A stretch of DNA of 64,000 nt from Cryptomeria japonica. Taxonomy: Eukaryota > Streptophyta > Pinopsida > Cupressales > Cupressaceae. How positions within the stretch are numbered: the stretch's first letter is position 1; every line of letters starts with the position of its first letter. The translations under genes and the position numbers were made by a program. Below are positions 22,588-32,934 of this stretch, piece by piece. Location of the stretch: NCBI RefSeq assembly GCF_030272615.1, contig NC_081412.1, positions 23,714,432 through 23,778,431 of the forward strand, in the 5' to 3' direction. The notes below the pieces were generated by a model. The model worked only from the letters and a program-made list of their open reading frames with translations, did not search any database and was not told the origin of the DNA.

Positions 22588-24031
22588 TGTATGCTGGAAA
22601 AGCGGGGCAATGAAACTTAAAATGTAAAATAAACAAAGCTCAAAGAGGCTTGTCCACACACACCCACGTGACTTCTTGGTGCAAGTTATGGAGTCATGAA
22701 GAATGACTCAGCTTCCCAAGGTTGGTTCCATGGTTCTCTATCTCACAAGGTCCCTCAAGCCAATGCCTTTTCTCTCAGATCGCTGAGCAAAGTGGCTTAG
22801 GGATGACAAATGCAAGAACGAGGGATGCTTATGATTGATTTAGTTATGAAAATGCATCCTATCTATGCATGATTCTACAAATGCAATAAACTAGATTATA
22901 AGATGACAAGATTAGTAGCAATACTATCTTAACATGATATACTAGTTTATTAGTTAAGCTAATGATAAAGGAAATAGTCTAAAATGCTTATTAGATTTAT
23001 TCCTATTACAAAGAGAAGCTAGATGTGTTAATAAAATAGAGGATAAATGAGATACTAAAAGCTTGCATGGATCCTTCAAATGGAGGAAGGAGAGCTCTAT
23101 TTATAGTGAAAATAGGGCAATGGATGGTTAGGATTGAAAGAGTTAATCAAGGGTCAAGTTTGAAAGTTGTCAATCCATGTTTTCAATTTTCACCAATGAA
23201 ATGGTGACAATTGTCAACATAAGGTTAGCTGAGAGGAGAGGTAAGAAGCATTAAATGCTTGAGAAGACCTCATGGTTACCCTAGGAGGTAAGGGTTAAGG
23301 TTAGGTTAGGGTTATCCATTGGATAAAGCTTTTACCCAAGGGGTAAACTCTTGTGCAAAGGTAAAAGGAATAACCATGGTCAAAGCAATAAATGCTTGAT
23401 GAGACCCTCGGGTTAGATGGAGGTCAAGTTAGTCAAAAAGTCTCTAACCATGCCACTAAGGGTTAGTTAACCATTAATGGTTTGAAGACTTTGGGGACAA
23501 ATTTGTAAGAGTCCTTCCAAATTTGGGGGTATTCAACAAGTTAGCTTGTTGAATGGATAAAGGCTTTAATGCCTTTTGAAGACTTTACTCCAAATTTGAT
23601 AAGTGACCTCCTCACATTTAGGGAAAGGGGATAATGGATGGGTTTGGGGTTAATTGATTAGGATTAGATGGATTCTAGAAGAAATTAGCAATAGGGTTAG
23701 GAGGCAAGTGGGAGATGTAGGAAAATGCAAGTGGGTGAGGGAAAATAGAATTTAATTAAAATAAATTTCTTTATTTCAATTTGGTTTTAAGTTGGGGATT
23801 TAAATAAATTATATTTATTTAATTGGGGTGAACTATTTAATTAAATGTGAATTTAATTAAAAGTAGAGAGAAGGGATTTAATTAAATAAAATGATTTATT
23901 CAATTAAATAATGTAAAAAGGCTTAAGTGAATTTAAATAAATAAATTGAATAATTTATTTAATTAAATAGAAGAATGTGGGTGATTTAATTAAATTAGAT
24001 TTAACTAAATAGAGGAATGAGAATAAAATGA
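22588..24031 (-). mobile_element. LTR of a minus-orientation gypsy-like element (right edge uncertain)
   Basis: The inner edge starts TGTATGCTGG next to the primer-binding site. The body holds a TATTTATAG box near 23099 and a very AT-rich end (23750-24010) made of TTTAATTAAATAAAT-like units resembling those near 50.7-50.95 kb. A possible outer end is ATGAACA near 24031, just before a decayed ORF resumes, but no target duplication or partner LTR confirms it. Confidence 0.45.
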
Positions 24032-27000
24032 ACATTAAATATTCATTTAGGAATATGGTCATTTTATACGTCTACAGAATCTACCCCAGATTGAATACTA
24101 ATGACAGACTTGGAGAGGCATTAGGGGATAAGAAAGTTTGGGAATTTTACACCCAATTGCATATCCAAAAGGCTAAAATCCAATTTAAAAGGATCAATGA
24201 CGCCTTTATTTATGTAGTAATATGTAGATTAACAGGTGACGTGGGATATTGATTGTCTCTTGAGGCAATGACATTAATACGGGAATGGGGAACTCGGTTC
24301 ATTAAAAACCAAACGTCCACATATATTCGTCTAAGTGGATTCACGAGTAAACCTCTTCTACTCCCACAATACTATAGCAACATAATTATTCTCCTGGAAT
24401 ATGCAAGGCAGATAGTCGAGGTCCAGTCTCTCATGACTCTCAAACACAAGGCAAGAGTCAATTTCCCAATTGTCTTGGAATATTATAAATGTCATAATCC
24501 CAAAACCACAAAGACATTCATCCATAAATTGCAAGATTTAAGCCTCAAAGAGTTTGACTATGAACGTAGAGGTACGATCCATTTGGAAAACTCAAAGCAA
24601 TGATGTCGGTATCATATGAAGGGCATGTACCTGCATTAGAAGATTTTTGGGCAGGGATGCAAGATAACTTTGAGGCTAGGAAAAGGAGATTTTACAGGTT
24701 GTCTGCTATCCAAGCAAAAGAATTTAAAGTAGAAACAAATATCCCCAATGACTTCAGAGATGGCGAGGAGGTCCTAGACCCAACCTCTGATGAAACAATG
24801 GTAAATCAAAGACCTCTCTCTCTAATAAGGTGGTCAGAGAAGGAAAATGTAGAGATTGATATTATCTCCGAGAAATTTGTTGAGAAAACAACAAAGTGGC
24901 TCAGTCTTAGGCTTTGACCAAGTGCCACAAGGGAAAAGAAGAAAGCTAAGGCCTCAAGTAATCCTCAATCTAAAACAACTAAGGAATATATGAGGAGGAC
25001 AAGGTCCAAATCTAGGAAAAACAATCCAATGGCTCAAGAAGTTGCCATGCCTACTATTGGTAAGGAAGAGTTGATGAAACAACTAGATGCAAAGATGAAG
25101 GAGTCCCAACTCCTAAAAATAGTAGCCGAACATGATATCACAACCGGCCTACTCATCATACCTCAAGCCTCAATCACACCCATTGTGCCAACAATTGGTA
25201 TTGTTCTAGGGGAAGGGACCTCACAAGCACAATATATTGAACAAACGACTCCTACTCAAACTCTGGTTCCTACCACAACACCACCCCATGAGTGAGTAAC
25301 AATCCATAGCATTGAATCATACTCAAATGAAGATGATGCTCGCCTATTTTTATGGTAGCTAGTAAAAGGAAGGAAAATCTAATGTTAAGGCAAACCACCT
25401 CTACACAAGATCTAGGGGAAGAAGTGATTAAACAGGTGTCTTCTATTCCTCAAGATGGGTAGCTTGCTCAAACATTGATTAAAGGTCCTAAAGGTCAAGC
25501 GGTGGATCTTACCCAAACACAAGCATACAAGGATATAGCAGAAACTATGGAGTTGGATGAGCAAGGTGAATAAAATGAACAAATGGTGCTCATACCGCAA
25601 GACCAAGAACTACAAGTCTCAAACAATTAGAAGGAGACCAAAAAAAACAACAGGATGAAGTAGATAATGAAGCCTTTGAGCAAGAATTGGGTGAGAAACT
25701 GGAAGAGTTTGCTAAATAGTAGCAGCAAGGTTTTGAGCAAGCACTTTAAGTAAACCTCACACAACAAATCTCACAACCTCCACCATAGCACGACCTGAAC
25801 CCCCACAACAACAACATGAACAAACTTAAAGTGTCATCAAGGAGCATCAAGAAGAACAAGAACAATGATTAGAGGCTCGTTTGGTGATTTCTCAAATTAC
25901 CACACAAGCCAAGCAACAAGATGATAGCATGCCACAGTGGCTCAACTTCAATTTTCAAAAGAAAAAGAAGGCGGTGTTGCCTAGTATCACCTTAAAAGGG
26001 GCAGTTACTGAGCCACCGAGCAGAAAAAAGAAAGCAAAGACTCTTCACCATCTTTCAAGAAGTGACTTAGGGGATGTAATAGCCAATGCAGTTGCTCTAG
26101 TGTAGGATACATGAGAAGAAGAATAAGCATCTCCAAGGTATCAAGTCTCCCAAGTAAACCTTGGTAAACAAACTAAACAGGGGGAGATAGCCTCCCTGGA
26201 TTTTGTCACCACCATGATAAAAACAAGGATAGAGAAGGAGAATAGATCCAAGAAACAGGCCAAGGCTCAACTGTAGCAATATAGAGAACTACTTATAGAG
26301 ATGTCAAGGCCACTAGATTCTAGAACAGGTGATACCTTACCTACTACCTCAATAGTTCCATAGGAGGAAGTCAAAACATTATATTAGATGTTAAGGGTGG
26401 TGGCTATTGTAAAGACATGGGTAGGAGATCAACTAAGCAAGATAAGAATGTTCCTGCAAGAAACCATGGAAATGTATGAAGATGCTCATCTCCTAGAAAG
26501 GACCCTCATCCTCCAATCCACACAATGTTTTTGAAGCAAGCTAAGATACACAGAAAGATCAAGGCATTAGGGGCATATGTAATTAAAGGAGAAAATTTAT
26601 TAGGGGGAGAAGATCTAGATGGATTGTTGTCTTATATTGACATGTTGGAGTTTAAAGTAGACATTCTAGATCCCTGTAAAGCAAAAGTGCTCAAGGGGAA
26701 CCCTCTTGTAAGTCTTCTCTAGGAATATGAACACTATGTGGAAAATGTGCTCAGGAAATATGGACAAGATATTATGCAGTCAAGATCGCTCAACTAGGAG
26801 GAAGTATTTAAACAATGGGAAGCATACGTATTTGAATACTTCTCCTGAACCACTGATTTCAACATCATTGTTATAGATAGGTAGATGCACTTGATCCTCT
26901 AGTCTTACCATGCTACACAAACAATGGACAACTTGATTGATAAGATGGAAGAACTTAGAGAGAACCTCAAAGTTTCCAAATTCTGAATTCAGCATGTATC

Positions 27001-27050
27001 TGACCCACCACACACTTCAATAGATTAATACATGGGAAACTACCGCAGTT
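24028..27050 (+). pseudogene. Long decayed ORF of an uncharacterised repeat family
   Basis: Reading with frameshifts near 24600 and about 26300 and some stops gives a protein of roughly 900-1000 residues. Its N-terminal third is the most regular: 'EALGDKKVWEFYTQLHIQ', 'LIREWGTRFIKNQTSTYIRL', 'SKPLLLPQYYSNIIILLEYA', then 'LEDFWAGMQDNFEARKRRFY'. The middle is rich in Gln, Glu, Pro and Thr and looks disordered ('TTPTQTLVPTTTPP', 'PPSRKKKAKTLHHLSRSDLG'). The C-terminal part looks helical ('QAKIHRKIKALGAYVIKGEN'). I recognise no catalytic domain. The pattern resembles anonymous ORFs that accompany gypsy-type repeats in conifers, but that is an impression. The ORF starts against an LTR edge. Confidence 0.45.
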
Positions 27051-28038
27051 ACAAGAGGAACAAACAATGAACACAAGGATAGCTACCACTATACCCCAAA
27101 GGAGAAGGAAAACTCTTGGTAAGGACAACAATTTGAAGGAGAATCCATATTACACCTGTCATGCATAGACATTGTTGCACACGTGGGAGATACATGCACT
27201 ACCGCATTGAGAGAAGACTTGTTGTTCGCCTGTGTTTTGCATAAGGTAGTTGAGGTTCAAAGGAAATGACTTGCATGTCAACAATAACCTCCACCATTTT
27301 TTAACTAAGTCATATGCATAGTCTATTCCTAGAATGTAGGGAGCTAGATACTATAAATGTAATGAATCGGGCCATTTTGAGGGTCCGCAAATTGAAGATT
27401 GGAGGCCATAGGAATTTATTTATAGTATTTTCATTTTCAACATTTAATGTTTCAAACTTTGTTAAACTCTCTCAGTATTAGTGCTCGCTGACGAATGCCT
27501 TTATTTTCATGATTAATCAATGCAAGTTGCTTCATAGATCACATGTTTCGTGATCTTTGTTGAATGAAGTTGGTATTTATTTAATGTATTATCTTCTCTC
27601 ATTCTTGATAGCATAATTATTCTGAATATTGTGGATTTCATTATTATGGTATATGAAGTTGATAATCAACTCTTTTTGTTTGTAAGATCATAGACCTTGC
27701 ATGTACATGGATGTTTCACCTGTTGCTATCAATTCTGTTATTGATAATGTCTGGTTATTTGAAATATTTATTTCAAGTTTAACAATCTTGCATGGTTATG
27801 TTTGTTCCTCCTCACTCTCTATATCTTTTGCATTTTATTTCTAAGTGGATCCGTGTGAGTGTCTTTTTTAACTAGCATACCACCTTGATTGAACAAGTCA
27901 TGTGAACGTTGAGTTACCCTTACATATTTGTGACCCAACAAACGAGACCTTGGGGAGTGTGGATTTTGTAATCCTTGCTCTTTTTAGGAGAGGCTCTGCT
28001 TCATAAAGCCTGCATGTTAGGTGAGTATAAAAGGCCCA
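27051..28038. other. Probable LTR-like spacer
   Basis: No gene is recognised. The stretch has LTR-like marks: TACTATAAATG near 27350 as a TATA box, then T-rich sequence, and a CAACAAACGAGACC region near 27935. Neither end could be set. Confidence 0.35.
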
Positions 28039-28326
28039 TCAACACTTACCAATGGACACCATCCATTGGATACCAGGTATATCATTGGTTTCCCCTAACT
28101 CCACAACATAGAAGTCATCGGTGACCAAGTAATCACCAATTGTGATTTTCAAGTTTAGCACCTTGGTTGAACAAGACATTTGGTAGCCATTCGCCATCAT
28201 CATACTAAATCCTTTATACCCCATGGTTTGAAGTCCCTTTTTGGCAACCAAGGCTAAACTAATGAAGTTATGAATAGCTTTGCTATCAATTAGTACCATT
28301 AGCTTTGTCCTTGCAATACACCTCAT
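28039..28326 (-). pseudogene. Gypsy retropepsin fragment
   Basis: Minus-strand frame of 95 codons with the fold of a plant gypsy aspartic protease (RVP_2 type): 'KLMVLIDSKAIHNFISLALV', where relatives have D-S-G, then 'FSMMMANGYQMSC', 'VLNLKITIGDYLVTDDFYVV' and 'DIPGIQWMVSIG' (relatives 'DVILGIQWL..LG'). The Gly of the active-site triad is Lys, so it would not be active. No RT or Gag lies next to it. It is an isolated fragment between the repeat at 27-28 kb and the miniature LTR element upstream of the terpene synthase. Confidence 0.7.
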
Positions 28327-28370
28327 ACCTTAAAGAAATTGAATCTTGGAGTTCTGATCATGGTTGCAAT

Positions 28371-28375
28371 TACAC
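28371..28375 (+). repeat. Left target duplication of miniature LTR element
   Basis: TACAC, identical to the 5 bp at 28663-28667. It shows that the truncated and inverted form was inserted as one unit. Confidence 0.6.
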
Positions 28376-28662
28376 TATTGCAAGGTGTGCACCCTTGGTC
28401 TCCTTGCATTGCACAACACAAGGAGACCAAGGGCGCACACCTTGCAACAATCCCCCCAGCGCAAGTTAGGGGTTCGAACCTATGACCAAGCTCTAATACC
28501 ACTTGTTACAAGTGTGGTTGTCATAGCACCAAAAGATCGACCTGTTAATGCTTGATACAACCACTAGACTTATAGAATCCATAGGAGGCAGTTACACCAT
28601 GTCACAAACCTAAGCGTTGTGTTGCACAACACGAGGAGACCAAGGGTGGACACCTTGCAACA
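28376..28662 (-). mobile_element. Miniature LTR element (TRIM/SMART-like) with an inverted end
   Basis: In minus orientation this 287-bp unit has an LTR (28662-28504, 159 bp, ends TGTTGCAAGG...CTTGTAACA), a primer-binding site two bases inside it (28501-28486, complement TGGTATTAGAGCTTGG, methionine type), only about 54 bp of internal DNA, a polypurine tract (GGGGGGAT, 28457-28450) and the start of a second LTR (28449-28411). That second LTR is cut short after about 39 bp and joined to an inverted copy of the same terminal 29 bp (28377-28406), giving a hairpin. The whole unit is flanked by TACAC at 28371-28375 and 28663-28667. It lies about 105 bp upstream of the terpene synthase ATG. Confidence 0.7.
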
Positions 28663-28667
28663 TACAC
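28663..28667 (+). repeat. Right target duplication of miniature LTR element
   Basis: TACAC, directly after the terminal CAACA of the element. Confidence 0.6.
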
Positions 28668-29944
28668 CACCCTTCTTTTCTCGATGCATAGGTTTCTTTT
28701 CTACAATCACATTCTTCCCATTCCTTCTTTTTCTGCACTTTCACTCTCTATTATTCACAAACAAAGAATGGCTACAGTAGCAACTTGTCAAATTTCAGAG
28801 AATGAGAAATTGGTGGATCGAAGTTGTCAAATTTTAGAGAATGATGGGCAATCGGTGGTTCGAAGGATGGGCAAATATCATGCCAATGTTTGGCATGACG
28901 ATTTCCTCCAATCCCTTTCATCGCCATATGGGGTATGTGGGTGTCTATGTTTAATTGTTTAATTTTCTCATTCATTCATTCATTTATGTGGGTTCTGTTT
29001 TGATTTATCTACAACCTCAATCTTCATTGTTCTATTTTGACTTAACCTACTTTGCTTGTTTAATTGTTGATCAACAGGAAGCTTCGTATCGTGAGAGGGT
29101 GGAAAGCTTGATTGAGCAAATCAAGGAAAACGCATTCAATCCTCTGCTTGGAGATGGAGAAATATGTCCCTCATCTTTTGACCAACTTCAAATATTCTTC
29201 ATAGTTGACGCTATGCAATGATGAGGAATTTGTCGATATTTTGAAAAAGAAATCAAAGTGCTTCTTGACTATACTTACAAGTACTATTGTGCCTTCCATT
29301 TTTCCATTCATTCTAATTCATTTCTCTTACTTGCCGATTTCATTTGATTACTGATTATATCTCTTTAAACAGGTATTGGAATGTAAATGGTATTTCATGG
29401 GGGACTCAAAATTCCACTGCAGATCTCCACTCTACAACTTTGGGATTTTGAATTCTTCGTCTCAATGGATATCATGTATCTCAAGGTTTCTATTTTAAAC
29501 TTTGTTGTTTCAATTCCAACAATAGCTATCTAATCAAATCACAAGTATTCTAAAATGATTTGATTTTTTACAATTTCTTTTGTTTTGATCTAAGAAGAGG
29601 TATTTAAAAATTTTCAAGATGAAAATGGACACTTCATTTTGACGCCATCCGCTGAAGAAAGTGATAACAATGAATTAAGAAGTGTGTTGAGTTTATATGA
29701 AGCTGCAGAGATTTGTTTTCCAGGAGAAACAATTCTGAGAGAGGCTAAATCATTTGCCTCACGATACCTTCAACTAACACTTCAACAGTCCCATGAGAAA
29801 ACCCAGCTTTTGACAGAGGCAAGTACAAGTACTGCATTCAATTTTAATGATCAAATTGTTATAAAATTATTTTACTCCACAGTATTGATATTAACAAGTA
29901 GTCCATTTCTGCAGGTTGAATACTTTATGAAATATTCTTGGAGA

Positions 29945-29949
29945 TCCAA
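29945..29949 (+). repeat. Left target duplication of gypsy element 2
   Basis: TCCAA before the LTR; its partner TCTAG follows the other LTR at 42385-42389. The two differ by two transitions, as expected for an old insertion. Confidence 0.6.
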
Positions 29950-30217
29950 TGTTTCCCCCTTGGGGTGTCAGGTTAAGACATTGCATAAATGACACAAGTA
30001 CATAGAATATATGGAACTCAAAAGTGTTCTATTGATTCATAATAAGCTAGTACATACAATGATAGCAATATGTTCGACTACAATAGCATGTCCAAAGACT
30101 GGAAACAAATACAATATAAAGGAGTCTGGTCAGTTACCCGGTGCCAATTGCCGACAACCGATGGGTTAACTATCGATGCTAACACAATTTTCCTTAATGC
30201 TTAATCACCCAACAACA
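29950..30217 (-). mobile_element. LTR of gypsy element 2 (3' LTR in element sense)
   Basis: 268 bp with ends TGTTTCCCCC and CCAACAACA on the + strand. By manual comparison it differs from the LTR at 42117-42384 at about 17 positions, mainly transitions, with no length change. Confidence 0.92.
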
Positions 30218-30233
30218 TCATCCCCCAAAAAAA
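30218..30233 (-). other. Polypurine tract of gypsy element 2
   Basis: On the minus strand the bases just before the 3' LTR read TTTTTTTGGGGGATGA: a purine run preceded by a T run, as is usual for gypsy plus-strand priming. Confidence 0.6.
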
Positions 30234-30309
30234 GAAACGTTGTCTCCGGACGACAGACAACCAAAATGGGAATGATGTACAAGCAAAACTAAAACCCCAA
30301 AACAACAAA

Positions 30310-30505
30310 TTACTGGGATTGGGGTAGAGATGGCATCCTTGATGGTCCCATGGATGAGGAAGAGGCCAACTTCTCCTGGAGCTGCAACACCTGCTCTGTG
30401 CAGTGGCGAAGATCCCTCTCAGCCACCAACTGGCGCTCCCGAGATCGTTGCACTCTGAATATGGCCTCCATCAGCTCGGTATACTTCTTATTGATAGGGA
30501 GGATA
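30310..30505 (-). pseudogene. C-terminal exon-like segment of the extra ORF, gypsy element 2
   Basis: The minus strand encodes a heptad-rich helix: 'YTELMEAIFRVQRSRERQLV', 'AERDLRHCTEQVLQLQEKLA', then a Ser/Pro-rich tail ending in a TAA at 30310-30312, 92 bp from the LTR. It looks like the continuation of the coiled coil that ends near 32935. The 2.4 kb between the two is rich in T on the minus strand and has no coding look, so an intron is plausible. Splice sites are not settled: an AG precedes the segment near 30505 and GT candidates lie near 32900-32935. Confidence 0.45.
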
Positions 30506-32934
30506 GTGCTAGGTGGTTGTTAGGTGATTAAATGTTTACTAGGTAATAGTCCCTTACTATTTTCAAGGTGTAAATACCAAGGTCAGAGTGCAAATAGCTC
30601 AAAGGCAGTCTAACAACTCACCTTGCTCCACCTCCCTACGTCAAGCTCTCCTTGGCTACTCAAAAGCTCCAACTCCATAATCTCTCTGGTTTGGTAATCC
30701 AACTTCTTACTCACCCAAATGGCATTCTATCCTCTATTCCTAATCTTCTCTCCAGAATTATGAGTTTGAGACAAGTTTTGTTTCCTTGGGTGTTTGTGGG
30801 TCTTCTACGTTTTGGAGTGTAGAAGCCTTCACAAGTGCTGCAACCTAAATTTTGGAGTCTTCCCCACCAAAAGGGTTAAAATCACAAATGGACAACTTGT
30901 TTCAACTATTTTTGTTGAGCTTTATGCCTTACATCCTTCATGTTTGTACCCGATTTGACAAAAACTTAATTTTGAGGCCTAAAAAGGCTACAAGGAATTA
31001 GCCCTCCATTAGGGGTTTTGTGCTCACCCTATTCAAAGGATGGACTTCCAGAACAAAAGTTTCACATTTATGGATACCCTTTTTGGAAAAATTGAAGATT
31101 CATAAAGTTTTGGGGTCTCTCAGGCCTTCTCCATGACTGTCCCAAAAATGGGTGAAAAAGGAGGGTTTTGAAGGGTTTTGATGGTGAAAAACCAAGATTC
31201 AACCTATAAACCTCCAATATGGACAAGAGACCTTAGTACCATCATAGTATTGACTAATTGAGCCACAAATAAGAAGATTTACACTTCAAAGTTTGAAGAA
31301 CAAGTTTTTTACAAAAAGTTGCTTATGAGGAAAATGCAACATTTTACAATTTTTCCAATATTGCCTCTTTCAAACACATCATTTTCAAACAAAACCAATT
31401 ACATTCAACATGTAAACCTGTCTACCATCTAGAAGAAAAGAAGAGTCATGTTAGCCTTGTATACAAGCATTAGGCAATTACAAAATGGATTAATTCACTG
31501 TCAAGCTAACTGTTGCTGCCCTTTTGTCTTTCATTGTTTTTTTGTAGTTCACTGTGACCTGCACTTTCACTATTAGAACTCCTCACAAAAAGTCTATTTT
31601 TGTGCTCCTTAATAAGGATTAGTCTTCAATGGCTCTTTTTCATTCATACCTATCATTTAGAAGAAGGAGATTACAAATATAACTTCAAGAAAATGTAAAA
31701 CTCAGTCCTAGTTGACTAGGACAGCAAATGGGCATTCCAAAATCTTGCCTCAAAGATCATTGATTGATCTTGGCAACTTCAAACTCATAGATGACATAAA
31801 GAACACTCCTTGTGCTTGTTTTCAAGACATTAGAAGGAGGTAAAAAAACCTTACAAGCTCCAATGCATGATGGAGAGTAGGCTAAACAAAGGAAATTGCC
31901 TCTAAAACAGTGACTCACTATTTTTTACATTATTTTCACAAACTAAACTTGCAAACAATCTCCTCATGGCTTAGAAAGCCTCTTTGCCTTAGCATACAAA
32001 CTTCAACATCAAGGCAAGTCTGTACAACATTTAAATGCACTTGCTATAGAAGAGCAAAGCATTAAATTTCTTCAAGACCCTAGCCAAATGACACACTTGC
32101 CTAGGGCTTAATGGCCACCAAAACTCCTTACACCTGCATTCTTGAAAAAAAAACATGTATTTGCATAGTCTACAAGTTGACCAACTAGTTCTTGGGAAGC
32201 CATGAGCATTTTAGGACTCCAAGAAGCCAAGTTGGTCAAGACCTTGCCAATTCCTAGACAAGGCAATGAAACTGTCAAATCAAACTAATTTTGCTACAAA
32301 CTCAAAACTTGATAAAATCAAATGCCACCAAAGGGAAAAGTTTAAGAAAACATATTAGAATCAGAAAATGCAATAATAGTATGGCCAAGTACAGCTGGTG
32401 TACGGACTGCTATTCACATGGAGCCGAAAACTAGAGAAAACAAAAAAAAAACTAGTGTAAATTTGCAAAATGCTTCTTCACTTCAAATGATCAACCCTTA
32501 CAATAGTTAAAATAGGAGATTAAATACCTCTCCAAGTTGGTTAACCTCCTGTACAGATAGGTGCATGTCCAAGGGCACTTAATTTTGACATTTTGATGCC
32601 TAAATGACAACTTTTGGTGCCTAGAAAATGCAAGATTGACCTCCAAAACTCACCATCACCTAAAAATACTTCTCAAACCTAAAACACAAACAAGAAACAT
32701 GTCTAAAACCTTTTCAAAATAAAAACCACAAAAAAACTCATTTTTCCATCATTTTGCTAGGCAACACCAAACTGGCAACTTTGAGCAAAAAGATGAAAAC
32801 AAGAAACCAAAACCCCATAATGAGTTCAAAACTCATTAAAACAACCTAGAACAACTTCAAAAACATCCTAAACAACTTTCCAACTTAAAACAACAAAAAT
32901 CAAACCTGGGATGAAAATGAAGCTGAGAATGAAG
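30506..32934 (-). other. Possible intron or nested DNA within the extra ORF of gypsy element 2
   Basis: No coding domain, RNA or terminal repeat is recognised in these 2.4 kb. The minus strand is T-rich, as plant introns are. A 17-base stretch near 30513 resembles the start of the element's own LTR in the opposite orientation but is too short to call. Confidence 0.35.

Noticed and set aside
28450-28501. tRNA-like GGTTCGAACC next to TGGTATTAGAGC, suggesting a SINE or tRNA gene
   Set aside because: There is no cloverleaf or A box. The placement between purine tract and LTR fits a retroelement primer-binding site and internal region better.
30506-30540. Short similarity to the start of gypsy element 2 LTR in opposite orientation, suggesting a nested solo LTR
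   Set aside because: Only about 17 bases match and no second end is visible.
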